Shown here: in pieces, positions 1 through 7,864 of the stretch
How positions within the stretch are numbered: position 1 is the first letter of the stretch
Layout of the letters: each line of letters begins with the position of its first letter
NCBI GenBank assembly: GCA_016776525.1
Contig: JADHTD010000074.1
Span: forward strand, 1-10,164
Source: Rhodospirillales bacterium
Lineage (GTDB): Bacteria; Pseudomonadota; Alphaproteobacteria; Rhodospirillales; JADHTD01
Length of the DNA stretch: 10,164 nucleotides
Direction of reading: 5' to 3'
The notes under the pieces: model-generated
What the model was told of the DNA's origin: nothing
Databases searched by the model: none
What the model saw: the letters and a program-made list of their open reading frames with translations, nothing else
Translations under genes and position numbers: made by a program

Positions 1-571
1 GGCGGGATTTACTCAGCATGCCGGACCCTTCGACGACAATGCCCAGCAGGCGGCTACCCAGCCAGAAAACCACATCGATCTCGGCATAAGTGGGGGTAAC
101 CCCGTCTCCGCCACCTTCATCCAGCAGCAGGCGTACCTGGGGCAGCGGCAGCCAGGCGGAAAACAACCAGTCCCGAGCCGTAAAGATGTCCCCGTCTTCC
201 ATTTGCGGCCCCAGGCAGTCGGCATGGACCGTCACCTGATGGTCGACAAAGTCGAAATAGCGGTCCAGGAAAAGCCGGGCTGGTTTGGCGAAGGGCGATA
301 TCTGGTGCAGGATGCGTTCCCGGCAGCTGCGAAAGACGTCCTCCATGGAAGGTATACTCGCCGCCGCTTCCGGCGGAATGTCGACCCAGCCGCCGCTGGA
401 CAAGCGGAAGGGCGGCGTATCGGGCCCGATCAGCGCATAACGATTGCTTAAAGTCCGCACCTCTTCATCGCCCCTGAGAAGGGCCTGGCGCACGGTTTCC
501 GGGTTCTGGGTCAGGCCGTAGACCAGGAACAGGTTGGGTGACCCCAATTTCTCCGAACCTCCACCGGTCAT
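1..571 (-). CDS. Hypothetical protein, 3' end outside window
   Basis: This frame is open for 190 codons from an ATG at 571-569 to the window edge, so the C-terminus is missing. The start is supported by a good Shine-Dalgarno match (GGGGAG, 582-577) five bases upstream. The protein begins MTGGGSEKLGSPNLFLVYGL and is soluble-looking in this part, with no signal peptide. I do not recognise the family. Near the cut end it has an alternating hydrophobic stretch, YAEIDVVFWLGSRLLGIVVE (about residues 160-179). The spacing of acidic residues there is loosely reminiscent of PD-(D/E)XK nuclease-like cores, but that is weak and should not be taken as a function. The same frame stays open upstream to another ATG at 760-758. 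That longer form would add a hydrophobic helix, making the protein membrane-anchored. The gene is transcribed divergently from the COG0523 GTPase. Confidence is good that this strand and frame are coding, and low for the exact start. Confidence 0.72.
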   Translation of the reverse strand, partial: MTGGGSEKLGSPNLFLVYGLTQNPETVRQALLRGDEEVRTLSNRYALIGPDTPPFRLSSGGWVDIPPEAAASIPSMEDVFRSCRERILHQISPFAKPARLFLDRYFDFVDHQVTVHADCLGPQMEDGDIFTARDWLFSAWLPLPQVRLLLDEGGGDGVTPTYAEIDVVFWLGSRLLGIVVEGSGMLSKSR

Positions 572-758
572 TTTCACTCCCCGCCCGTTATCGGACCTCA
601 ATACGAAACCGCCGATCAAGGTATTCCCGTCGTCAACCGCCGTCGAGGCGAAAATTCCGGCAATCCATCCCAATACCCACAAAACGATCCCGGTTGAAGG
701 AGCCTCCGGTCTGTGGGAAAGTCCCGGGACCACCCCCGCAACAGCCTTGCCGGAACCC
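572..758. other. Divergent gap, open on both strands
   Basis: This is the 187-bp stretch between the preferred starts of the two divergent genes. It should hold both promoters, but I found no convincing -35/-10 pair. It has no stop in the minus-strand frame of the leftmost gene, which would encode a hydrophobic helix with GIVLWVLGWIAGIFAS at its core. It also has no stop in the plus-strand frame of the GTPase, which there encodes a proline-rich, low-quality sequence back to a TTG at 534. The ATG candidates for the two long forms overlap in the palindromic CATG at 758-761. A Shine-Dalgarno-like AAGGAG at 697-702 lies eight bases before an in-frame CTG at 711, a possible but unusual GTPase start. 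Confidence 0.4.
577..582 (-). promoter_or_regulatory. Ribosome binding site of the left-edge gene
   Basis: GGGGAG on the minus strand, followed by a five-base spacer (TGAAA) and the ATG at 571-569. It is the main argument for the short form of the leftmost gene over the longer form starting at 760. Confidence 0.5.
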
Positions 759-1793
759 ATGCCCGCCGATAGCCCGACCAGCGCCGCCCGCCAACGACCC
801 AACCGGATACCCCTATCGGTTATTACCGGCTTTTTGGGCAGCGGTAAAACGACGCTGATCAACCATCTGGTCAACCAGCCGGGCATGCAGCAGACGGCGC
901 TGATCATCAACGAATTCGGCGAAGTGGGCCTTGATCATGTGCTGGTCGAATCCGCCTTCGAGAATACGCTTTTACTGGAAAACGGCTGTATCTGCTGTTC
1001 CATCCGCGGCGACCTGACGGACACCGTCTCGGACCTCTTTGCCAAGGTGCAAAGCGGCCTGCTGCCGGCCTTCACCCGCATCCTCATCGAAACCACCGGA
1101 CTGGCCGATCCCGGCCCCATCGTCCGCACGCTGATGACCGAAGAATCGGTAACCGGCCGCTGCAACCTCGACTGCGTGGTGACCCTGGTTGACGGTGTTT
1201 TGGGTGGTGTCCAGTTGTTGCAAAACGAAGAAGCGGTGAAGCAGGTCGCCCAAGCCGACAGGGTGCTGATCACCAAAGGGGATCTCAGTAGCCGCGATCA
1301 ACGGAACCGCCTGAGGGCGGAAATCACCGGCATCAACCCGGCCCTGGCGGTCACCGAGATCGAACACGGGCGCATCGATCCGGATGAGTTGTTCCGGCAG
1401 GCGGCTGGCAACACCGCTGCCGGAGCGGCCTCTCAACACCACGACCACAGCCACGACCCTGCGGATACCGCCATCCATCAGCACGGAGTCATTACCACCT
1501 GGTCCTTCGTTGGTGAGCAAGCCATCGACGGGGAACGCCTGCGCCATTGGCTGGGCATGCTGTTCTCCTTGCGCCCACAGGCCCTGCTGCGGGTCAAAGG
1601 CTTGGTCCGGGTCGAAGGCCGGGATCAGCCCCTGGTCTTGCAAGCCGTTGGCAGCCTGTTCAGCCCACCGCAATGGCTTGATAGCTGGCCGCAGGACAAG
1701 CCGGAAACAAGGCTTGTTTTCATCTTCAAGGGACTGTCGCCGGAAGTCCTGCGCAATAGTTTCGAAAGGCACGTCATATCAAGCACTTCTTGA
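759..1793 (+). CDS. COG0523/CobW-family GTPase metallochaperone
   Basis: This is a G3E-family P-loop GTPase of the COG0523 (CobW/ZNG1/YjiA) group, whose members deliver metals, mostly zinc or cobalt, to client enzymes in the cytoplasm. Numbered from the ATG at 759 (344 aa, normal for the family), residues 24-32 form Walker A (GFLGSGKTT). Residues 77-80 carry the metal-binding CxCC motif (CICC), and 111-114 the ETTG motif. TKGD at 172-175 stands in the NKxD guanine-recognition position. A histidine-rich linker (HHDHSHD, 227-233, plus HQH at 240-242) precedes the CobW C-terminal domain at about 243-338. The frame is open back to a TTG at 534, but that extension is proline-rich and would overlap the divergent gene, so I prefer 759, although no strong ribosome site precedes it. 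The specific metal and client cannot be read from this window. No Zur box was recognised upstream. Confidence 0.9.
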   Translation: MPADSPTSAARQRPNRIPLSVITGFLGSGKTTLINHLVNQPGMQQTALIINEFGEVGLDHVLVESAFENTLLLENGCICCSIRGDLTDTVSDLFAKVQSGLLPAFTRILIETTGLADPGPIVRTLMTEESVTGRCNLDCVVTLVDGVLGGVQLLQNEEAVKQVAQADRVLITKGDLSSRDQRNRLRAEITGINPALAVTEIEHGRIDPDELFRQAAGNTAAGAASQHHDHSHDPADTAIHQHGVITTWSFVGEQAIDGERLRHWLGMLFSLRPQALLRVKGLVRVEGRDQPLVLQAVGSLFSPPQWLDSWPQDKPETRLVFIFKGLSPEVLRNSFERHVISSTS

Positions 1794-1821
1794 CCAAAAT
1801 CCTTTTATTCCCGGAGAGGAT

Positions 1822-1836
1822 ATGGTTCGATTATAA
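1822..1836 (+). other. Possible four-codon leader ORF
   Basis: An ATG at 1822 sits five bases after a clear GGAG (1813-1816, within GGAGAGGAT) and opens a frame that stops after four codons (M-V-R-L, TAA at 1834-1836). It lies just ahead of the palindrome and the receptor start. It is better equipped for ribosome binding than the receptor gene itself, but such a short match can occur by chance. Confidence 0.2.
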
Positions 1837-1841
1837 CCGTA

Positions 1842-1858
1842 TGCAGGATTATCCTGCA
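1842..1858. promoter_or_regulatory. Perfect 17-bp palindrome, candidate operator
   Basis: TGCAGGAT-T-ATCCTGCA is an inverted repeat with two exact 8-bp arms around a single central base, ending 22 bp before the receptor start codon. The one-base centre makes a stable RNA hairpin unlikely and fits a dimeric repressor or activator site better. A -10-like TATAAC lies just upstream at 1832-1837, without a good -35 partner. No T-tract follows, so it is not a terminator for the GTPase gene. The regulator is unknown. Confidence 0.45.
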
Positions 1859-1880
1859 GACCCCCGGATTACCGGAAAAC

Positions 1881-4800
1881 GTGCGTAGCCTGAGTTCAAA
1901 AAACATGCCTGCACTCCTCCGCATAGCGAGTTTGGTTCTAGTAGCTCTGTTGATTGCTGTCTGTGGACGGCCGGCGGCCGCCCAGGATGTCATGGCGACG
2001 CCGCAAAAGCCGCTGACCATTGCCATAACTGAGGATTACTCGCCCTTTACGGTGATGACCCCTGACGGCCAGCCGGCGGGCCTGTTGGTCGAAATGTGGC
2101 GGTTATGGAGCGAGACCACCGGCATCCCCATCGAATTCCGCGCCACCGATTGGCCGAACACCTTGAACGATGTGAAACTGGGCACCGCCGATATCCATTC
2201 CGGACTGTTCCGCAACGACCAGCGGGCCGAATGGATGGCCTTTTCCGAACCCGTCCATGAAACCAAGACAGCGGTGTACGTACGGGCCGGATCGGGAACG
2301 CTGCCCTCTCTCGATCAACTTTCCGGGAAAAAAGTCGGCACCGTTGAAGGCACGCATCAAATCCAGTATCTGCGGGAGAAACACAAGAACATCGTCGTCG
2401 TCGGGCATAATAGTTCTGAAGATATGATCAGCGCCCTGTTCCGCGGTGAAATCGACGCCATCTTCGATGAAATGCCGACCATCGATATTGCTGCCAGTAA
2501 ATCGGGCCTCAGGGGCATCCTTATCCGCGACAGCGAACCGATCCTGACCAATACAGTGCACGCCGGGGTGCTGAAGGAAAACACCGAGCTTCTGGAGAAG
2601 ATCAACGAAGGCTTCCACAACATCGACCTGAAACGGCTGGCGGAGATCGAGCGGCGCTGGCTGCCGGACCCCGACGAACACTTCTATGCTGGCGCCGAAG
2701 GTAAAATCACCCTGACCGAAAGGGAAGAAGCCCTGCTCAATTCCCGGCCGGTGATCCGCCTGGCCGTTACCGATTTTATCCAGCCGGTGGATATCGTCGA
2801 TAAAGAGGGCAATTACACCGGCCTCAATGCCGACCTGATAGCGCTGCTCAATTCCAAGCTGGGCACCAACATCGTTCCCGAATTCCACAGCAAGTGGGGG
2901 GATGTGGTTGCCAAAACCATGGCCGGCGTGGTGGACGGCGCCTTCAGCCTGTCGCGCACGCCGGAACGGGAAAAGAGCGTCCTTTTTACCAAGCCCTATG
3001 CCTTCGACCCGATCATCGCCGTGGTCCGCCAGGAGACAGCATCCGTCAACACCTGGGATGATCTCAAAGGTAAAGTCGTTTCCGTGGTCAAGGGGGCTTC
3101 CATCATCGCGGAAATCCGCGACCGCCTGGGTGACGGCGTTTTGGCCGAAGTGGAAAGCGAGATCGACGGACTGAGGGGGCTTTCCGCCGGCACCGCCGAC
3201 GTCCATGTCAGTTGGCTGATCCCCTATGGCAATGTGCAGAAACAACAACATTTTCCCGGCCTGCGCATCGCCCTGACCCGCAACAGCGAAGGCGGCACGC
3301 TCCGCATCGGTATCCACAAGAGCCTGCCGCAACTCTACAGCATTATCCGCAAGGGCCTGAACGCCATCAGCCGGGATGAACTGGCCCAGGTTCGCGACCG
3401 CTGGCTGGGGGTTGGCCAGGATGACGACCGGAAGTCCGTGGACCTGAAACTGACGGCCGTGGAAAAATCCTGGATCCGCGAACACCCGGTTATCACCCTG
3501 GCCGCAACGCCGGACTGGCCACCCTTCGAACAGCGGCTCAAGGATGAATCGTACACCGGCATTACGTCGGATTTCGTGCGCCTGGCGACTGAGAGAGCCG
3601 GCCTCAAGATCAAACTGGTTTTCGACACCTGGCCCCGAAACCTGGAACAACTGAAACTTGGGGAACTTGACCTGGCGCCGGGCCTGTTCCGCACGCCGGA
3701 GCGGGAGAAATTCCTCGATTTCACCCGGCCTTTCATTGAAATGTACGATGTCATTTATACCGGCGCGGACCGTAACGACATCCAATCCATGGATGACCTG
3801 GCCGATAAAAAAGTAGCCGTCGAGGAAGGCTACTACATGCAGGAATACCTGCGATCCAACTACCCGCAGATGAAGATTATTGCCGCCGTCAACACCCTGG
3901 ATGCCCTCAAAGCCCTGTCCCTGGGCAAGGTCGATGGTTATGTCGGCACCCAGATTGTCGCCGCCTCAATCATCAAGGAACACCTGCTGCAAAACATCAA
4001 AAGCGTCGGTTTCGCCAAGCAGGAACCGAACTTCCTGGCCATGGGCACGCCCAAGGACAGGCCCCTGTTGCACTCCATCATGGATAAGGCGATCGCCAGC
4101 ATTTCCCTTAAGGAACGCTCGCAGATCATCGAGACCTATGTTGGAACGGGCCAGCGTCTGTCCGCTTATGATCTTGACCTGACCCTGGAAGAACGGTCCT
4201 GGCTGACGGCGCACCGGACCATCCGGGTGCATAACGAAACGGACTGGCCGCCCTTCAACTTCAACGAAGCGGAACGGCCCAAGGGTTATTCCATCGACTA
4301 TATGAACCTGCTGGCCGAGAAGCTGGGCATCACCATCGATTATATCAGCGGCCCGACCTGGGGCGCCTTCCTCGAGATGATCCGCAAAAAAGACCTCGAC
4401 GTGATGCTCAACATCATCAAAACCGACGACCGGTCGCAGTATATCAACTTCACCACGCCTTACCTGGAAAACCCGCCCGCCATCATCACCCGCAACGAGA
4501 CCACCGACATCAATAGCTTATCGGATTTGAAAGGCAAAACGGTCTCCATCCCGAAAGGTTTCTTTTACCAGGAACTTTTGGAAAAAAATTTCCCCGACAT
4601 CAAGCTTAAACTGACGGAGAACCAGGTCGACAGTCTCAAGGATGTAGCCTCAGGCGAGGCCGATGCGACGCTCGGCGGCATTGCCATCCAGAGCTATCTG
4701 ATCCGCAAATACCTGCTGAGCAACCTGAAGGTTGGCAACCTGATCACCGACCAACGCTTTTCCAACCAGTTGCGCATCGGCGTGCGCCAGGACTGGCCGA

Positions 4801-7262
4801 TATTCCGGAATATCCTGCAAAAAGCCATGGCCGCCATCACCGAAGAAGAACAGGCGGGTCTCCAGGCCCGCTGGCTGTTCAAAGCGGGAGACGCCACCCT
4901 GGTGGAACTGACGGACGAGGAAAAGCTGTGGCTCAACCAGCACCGGGAAATCCGCCTGGGCGACGACTATTCCTGGCCGCCGTTCTCCTTCGTCAGCAGC
5001 GACGGCAAGTACAGCGGCATTTCAGCCGGTTATGCCAAGGCCGTGTCAAAAAGACTTGGCATAACCATGACGCCGAAATTAGGCCTCACCTGGACGCAGG
5101 TTCTGGACAAGGTGAAAACCGGCGAAGTCGACATCCTGCCGGCCATAACCCGCAACGAGCAACGGGAAAAATACCTCAATTTCACCAAGCCTTATATCTC
5201 GTTTCCAGTGGTCATCACCACCCGCCAAGACAGCCCTTTCGTTGATAGTTTGGGCGACCTGACCGGCAAAAAGGTCGGCGTCGTCAAGGGATACTTCACG
5301 GAAGACCTGCTGAAATCAGAATATCCGGATTTGAAACTGGTTACCCCCCCCACCCTGCAGGCGGGCCTCAAGGACCTGAACGAGGGCAAGATGGACGCCT
5401 TCGTCGACAACCTCGGCGCCATCACCTTTGAAATTGACCGAGCCGGCCTGCATAACCTGAAGATCGCCGCCCCCACCGAATACAAGTTCGACCTCAGCTT
5501 CGGCGTGCGCAAGGACTGGCCGGAACTGGTCGTCATCCTGGACAAGGCGCTCGACACCCTGACCGATCAGGAAAAAATCGCCATTAAGAACGCCTGGATG
5601 GCAATCCAGGTTAGCTTCGGCCTGGACATCACCACGGTTCTTATCTGGGTCATACCCATCGGCCTCGGCGCAGCCCTAATCATCGCCTTCGTCGTTTACT
5701 GGAACCGCCAGATCAGCAAACAGAAGGAAGCCGTCGAGCTTAGCGAGGAACGCACGCGGCTGTTGCTGGAATCGGTCGGTGAAGGTGTCTTCGGGGTCGA
5801 TCTGGAGGGACGGGTTACTTTCGTCAATCCGAAGGTGGAAGAAATCCTCGGCTTCCAACCGGAAGACCTGATGGGCAATAAGGTCCACGCCATCATCCAC
5901 CATTCCCATCCGGACGGCAGCGATTACCCGGTCGAGAACTGCCCCATGTGGCGCACCTATACGACCGGTGTGCCGGCTAACATCGAAGATGAAGTGTTGT
6001 GGCGCAAGGACGGTACCGCCGTTCCCGTCGAATACAACAGCACCCCCATCGTCCGCAAAAACAAGGTGGTCGGCGCCGTCATCTCATTCCAGGACATCAC
6101 CGAGCGCAAACGGGCCGAACGCAAGCTGCAGTTCACCCAGTACGCCGTCGACAATGCCGCCGAAACTATTTTCTGGGTGCGTCCCGATGATGGTGGTCTC
6201 GATTACGTCAACGAAGCCGCCTGTAGAAACCTGGGGTACACCCGTGAAGAAATGCTGGCTATGCATATCCCGCAAATCGATATCGACTTCCCGGCCGAAA
6301 AGTTCCCGGAACTGTTAATGGCGCTGACCGACAAGCGGTTCACGTCGTTCGAAAGCCGCCACCAGAAAAAAAACGGCGACATCATCGACGTCGAGGTGCG
6401 GGCCTATCTGGCCGAAAACGACGACCGGGAAATCTTCGTCGCCAATGCTGTCGATATAACCGAAAGTAAGAGGGCCCGGGCCGCTTTGCAGGAAGCCCAT
6501 GAAGTGATTACCGACAGCATCCAGTACGCCAGCCATATCCAACGCTCGATTCTGCCCGATGAGAAACTTTTTGCCTCCGTCTTTTCCGAATACTTCGTGC
6601 ATTGGGAACCCCGCGACGTGGTCGGCGGCGACCTCTACTGGTGTTCGATCTGGGGAGACGGCATCCTGGTCATTCTCGGTGACTGTACCGGCCACGGCGT
6701 GCCCGGCGCCTTTATGACCCTGATTTCGACGGGCGCCCTGGAACGGGCCAAAGAAGAAGTCCCCATTGGAGACACCTCGGCACTGATCCAACGCATGCAC
6801 CAGTTGATCCAGACCCTTTTGGGCCAGCACGGCGAGCGCGGCGTCTCGGACGACGGGCTGGAACTGGGTGTCTGCTTTATTGATTCCGATCTTGAAAACC
6901 TGTCTTTTGCCGGGGCCCGCTTCTCGCTCTTTGTCGCCGAGAACGGCGACATTCGGGAAATCAAGAGCGGCAAGAAAGGCATCGGGTACCGGGGCATTCC
7001 CATGAACCAGGAATATGACGAAACCAAGACCTCCCTGGCAGAGGGGCAAACCTTCTATATGACGTCGGACGGCCTGATCGATCAGGTCGGCGGCGAGAAA
7101 CGACGCAGTTTCGGCAAGCGGCGTTTCCGCGAAATGCTGCTGTCCTTATCCGATTTGCCTCTTACCGAACAAAAGGATAGCATTCTCGAAACATTCAGCC
7201 GCTTTCAAGGTGAAGAAAACCGACGGGACGATCTATCCTTCTTGGGATTCAAGATATATTGA
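1881..7262 (+). CDS. Five-VFT, PAS-PAS-SpoIIE receptor phosphatase (SiaA role)
   Basis: This is a 1793-aa sensor phosphatase. A signal peptide (hydrophobic core at about 12-28, likely cleavage after PAAA at 34) precedes five tandem SBP_bac_3-type Venus-flytrap domains: about 43-262, 290-509, 536-757, 779-1000 and 1022-1240. One membrane helix follows at about 1250-1273, then PAS domains at about 1290-1408 and 1415-1530, a helical stalk (1536-1559), and a C-terminal PP2C-like SpoIIE domain. The phosphatase metal-binding acids are all visible: D1584 (VGGD), D1601 (GDCTGHG), D1730 (SDG) and D1783/D1784 (RRDD). The first five domains are therefore periplasmic and the rest cytoplasmic. It opens an operon with siaB and siaC, so its likely substrate is phospho-SiaC, as for SiaA of P. 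aeruginosa. There is no HAMP domain and no histidine kinase domain. The start is GTG with a poor ribosome site; ATG at 1905 is an alternative that keeps the signal peptide. Confidence 0.93.
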   Translation: MRSLSSKNMPALLRIASLVLVALLIAVCGRPAAAQDVMATPQKPLTIAITEDYSPFTVMTPDGQPAGLLVEMWRLWSETTGIPIEFRATDWPNTLNDVKLGTADIHSGLFRNDQRAEWMAFSEPVHETKTAVYVRAGSGTLPSLDQLSGKKVGTVEGTHQIQYLREKHKNIVVVGHNSSEDMISALFRGEIDAIFDEMPTIDIAASKSGLRGILIRDSEPILTNTVHAGVLKENTELLEKINEGFHNIDLKRLAEIERRWLPDPDEHFYAGAEGKITLTEREEALLNSRPVIRLAVTDFIQPVDIVDKEGNYTGLNADLIALLNSKLGTNIVPEFHSKWGDVVAKTMAGVVDGAFSLSRTPEREKSVLFTKPYAFDPIIAVVRQETASVNTWDDLKGKVVSVVKGASIIAEIRDRLGDGVLAEVESEIDGLRGLSAGTADVHVSWLIPYGNVQKQQHFPGLRIALTRNSEGGTLRIGIHKSLPQLYSIIRKGLNAISRDELAQVRDRWLGVGQDDDRKSVDLKLTAVEKSWIREHPVITLAATPDWPPFEQRLKDESYTGITSDFVRLATERAGLKIKLVFDTWPRNLEQLKLGELDLAPGLFRTPEREKFLDFTRPFIEMYDVIYTGADRNDIQSMDDLADKKVAVEEGYYMQEYLRSNYPQMKIIAAVNTLDALKALSLGKVDGYVGTQIVAASIIKEHLLQNIKSVGFAKQEPNFLAMGTPKDRPLLHSIMDKAIASISLKERSQIIETYVGTGQRLSAYDLDLTLEERSWLTAHRTIRVHNETDWPPFNFNEAERPKGYSIDYMNLLAEKLGITIDYISGPTWGAFLEMIRKKDLDVMLNIIKTDDRSQYINFTTPYLENPPAIITRNETTDINSLSDLKGKTVSIPKGFFYQELLEKNFPDIKLKLTENQVDSLKDVASGEADATLGGIAIQSYLIRKYLLSNLKVGNLITDQRFSNQLRIGVRQDWPIFRNILQKAMAAITEEEQAGLQARWLFKAGDATLVELTDEEKLWLNQHREIRLGDDYSWPPFSFVSSDGKYSGISAGYAKAVSKRLGITMTPKLGLTWTQVLDKVKTGEVDILPAITRNEQREKYLNFTKPYISFPVVITTRQDSPFVDSLGDLTGKKVGVVKGYFTEDLLKSEYPDLKLVTPPTLQAGLKDLNEGKMDAFVDNLGAITFEIDRAGLHNLKIAAPTEYKFDLSFGVRKDWPELVVILDKALDTLTDQEKIAIKNAWMAIQVSFGLDITTVLIWVIPIGLGAALIIAFVVYWNRQISKQKEAVELSEERTRLLLESVGEGVFGVDLEGRVTFVNPKVEEILGFQPEDLMGNKVHAIIHHSHPDGSDYPVENCPMWRTYTTGVPANIEDEVLWRKDGTAVPVEYNSTPIVRKNKVVGAVISFQDITERKRAERKLQFTQYAVDNAAETIFWVRPDDGGLDYVNEAACRNLGYTREEMLAMHIPQIDIDFPAEKFPELLMALTDKRFTSFESRHQKKNGDIIDVEVRAYLAENDDREIFVANAVDITESKRARAALQEAHEVITDSIQYASHIQRSILPDEKLFASVFSEYFVHWEPRDVVGGDLYWCSIWGDGILVILGDCTGHGVPGAFMTLISTGALERAKEEVPIGDTSALIQRMHQLIQTLLGQHGERGVSDDGLELGVCFIDSDLENLSFAGARFSLFVAENGDIREIKSGKKGIGYRGIPMNQEYDETKTSLAEGQTFYMTSDGLIDQVGGEKRRSFGKRRFREMLLSLSDLPLTEQKDSILETFSRFQGEENRRDDLSFLGFKIY
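2007..5600 (+). repeat. Five protein-level Venus-flytrap repeats with periodic linkers
   Basis: The periplasmic half consists of five homologous binding-protein modules. Each has a lobe-1 motif with an Arg followed by F(T/S)xP, for example TPEREKFLDFTRP in module 3 and NEQREKYLNFTKP in module 5. Each also has a hinge motif of the type LxGKxVxxxKG. Four similar linkers, roughly LTxxExxWLxxHxxI, join them. The LT threonine falls at residues 279, 525, 768 and 1011, a period of 246, 243 and 243 residues. Modules 3, 4 and 5 keep the WPPF segment near the start of the domain. Module 1 has YSPF and module 2 has lost it (DFIQPVD). The similarity is at protein level; I saw no long DNA repeats, so the duplications are old. 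Confidence 0.85.
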
Positions 7263-7264
7263 GG
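7260..7264 (+). promoter_or_regulatory. siaB ribosome site overlapping the upstream stop
   Basis: TGAGG: the TGA stop of the receptor gene is part of the purine-rich site six bases before the siaB ATG at 7271. This suggests translational coupling and decides the siaB start over a TTG at 7259. Confidence 0.5.
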
Positions 7265-7270
7265 CACATC

Positions 7271-7825
7271 ATGCTCGCTGAGGAAACATACAAATTTAGA
7301 AACTACCTGCAGGAACAAGGTATTATCTTCTGTTACAGCGGCTATATGACAGAAGAAGTCCTTTCCGGCATCGGCAATGCCATCAAGCGAAAACTTGAAC
7401 TGGAACACACCGACCGGCAGACGGCCAAAGGTGTCTTTTCCATCTTTGTCGAGCAGGTGCAGAACGTCATCCGTTATTCCGCTGAACGCGAAGGGGGCGA
7501 AGTCGAAGACGACCCAGCCGAGATTCGCTACGGCGTTCTTACGGTGGGGCGCAAGGATGACCAATATTTCGTCGCCTGCGGCAACCTGATCAATAATCAC
7601 GATGTTGACCGCCTGAAAAAATCCCTGAAACAGATCAAGGAACTGGACAAGGAAGGCCTGCGGGCGCTTTACAAAGAGACGCTCAAGGGTGAAACCCCGG
7701 AAGGCAGCAAGGGCGCCGGCGTCGGTTTCATCGACATCGCCCGGCGGGCCACCAACGGCTTTGATTACGACTTTATGGACATGGACGACGACCGTTCATA
7801 TTTCTGCCTGAAGGCATTTGTTTGA
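7271..7825 (+). CDS. siaB: SiaB-family kinase (DUF6272)
   Basis: This is a cytoplasmic protein of 184 aa resembling SiaB, a kinase with a GHKL-type ATPase fold that phosphorylates SiaC in P. aeruginosa. Visible features are an N-box-like segment, FVEQVQNVIRYS, with E61 and N65 in the E-x-x-x-N spacing, and a glycine-rich ATP-lid segment, GSKGAGVGF, at 145-153. Acidic, mostly helical sequence lies between them. There is no membrane segment or sensor domain. The gene starts eight bases after the receptor stop and lies between the SpoIIE phosphatase gene and siaC, the expected position for the opposing kinase. Assignment rests on overall resemblance to the family and on context. Activity is inferred, but the ATP-binding motifs look intact. 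Confidence 0.85.
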   Translation: MLAEETYKFRNYLQEQGIIFCYSGYMTEEVLSGIGNAIKRKLELEHTDRQTAKGVFSIFVEQVQNVIRYSAEREGGEVEDDPAEIRYGVLTVGRKDDQYFVACGNLINNHDVDRLKKSLKQIKELDKEGLRALYKETLKGETPEGSKGAGVGFIDIARRATNGFDYDFMDMDDDRSYFCLKAFV

Positions 7826-7826
7826 A

Positions 7827-7857
7827 TTTGGTGGGGAACCCACGGAAACTTTGGTGG
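7827..7857 (+). repeat. siaB-siaC gap: direct repeat and small hairpin
   Basis: The 39-bp gap holds TTTGGTGG twice (7827-7834 and 7850-7857). A 5-bp inverted repeat, GTGGG-GAA-CCCAC (7831-7843), starts within the first copy. The second copy overlaps the siaC ribosome site, GGTGGA at 7853-7858, six bases before the ATG. The hairpin is too weak and lacks a T-tract, so it is not a terminator. It could tune the siaB to siaC ratio, but that is speculative. Confidence 0.35.
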
Positions 7858-7864
7858 ATACACA

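Noticed and set aside
972..1772. 266-codon open frame on the minus strand inside the GTPase gene
   Set aside because: The plus strand carries all COG0523 motifs here; the antisense frame is a GC-driven shadow with no recognisable domain.
1768..1790. GGCACG followed by GC as a sigma-54 promoter for the receptor operon
   Set aside because: The distance between the GG and GC elements is wrong for sigma-54.
2103..3785. 560-codon open frame antisense to the receptor gene
   Set aside because: The sense frame encodes clear repeated binding-protein domains. The antisense product is rich in His, Gly, Asp and Gln without motifs, as expected for a shadow frame.
5898..5952. HHSHPDGSDYPVENCP segment in PAS1 as a possible metal site
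   Set aside because: This His- and Cys-containing stretch is a common variant in a PAS subfamily, so there is no reason to claim a metal site.
6315..7049. 244-codon open frame antisense to PAS2 and the SpoIIE domain
   Set aside because: It overlaps the catalytic phosphatase motifs on the plus strand and shows no domain of its own.
7831..7843. Hairpin in the siaB-siaC gap as a terminator
   Set aside because: Only five base pairs and no T-tract; the genes look like one operon.
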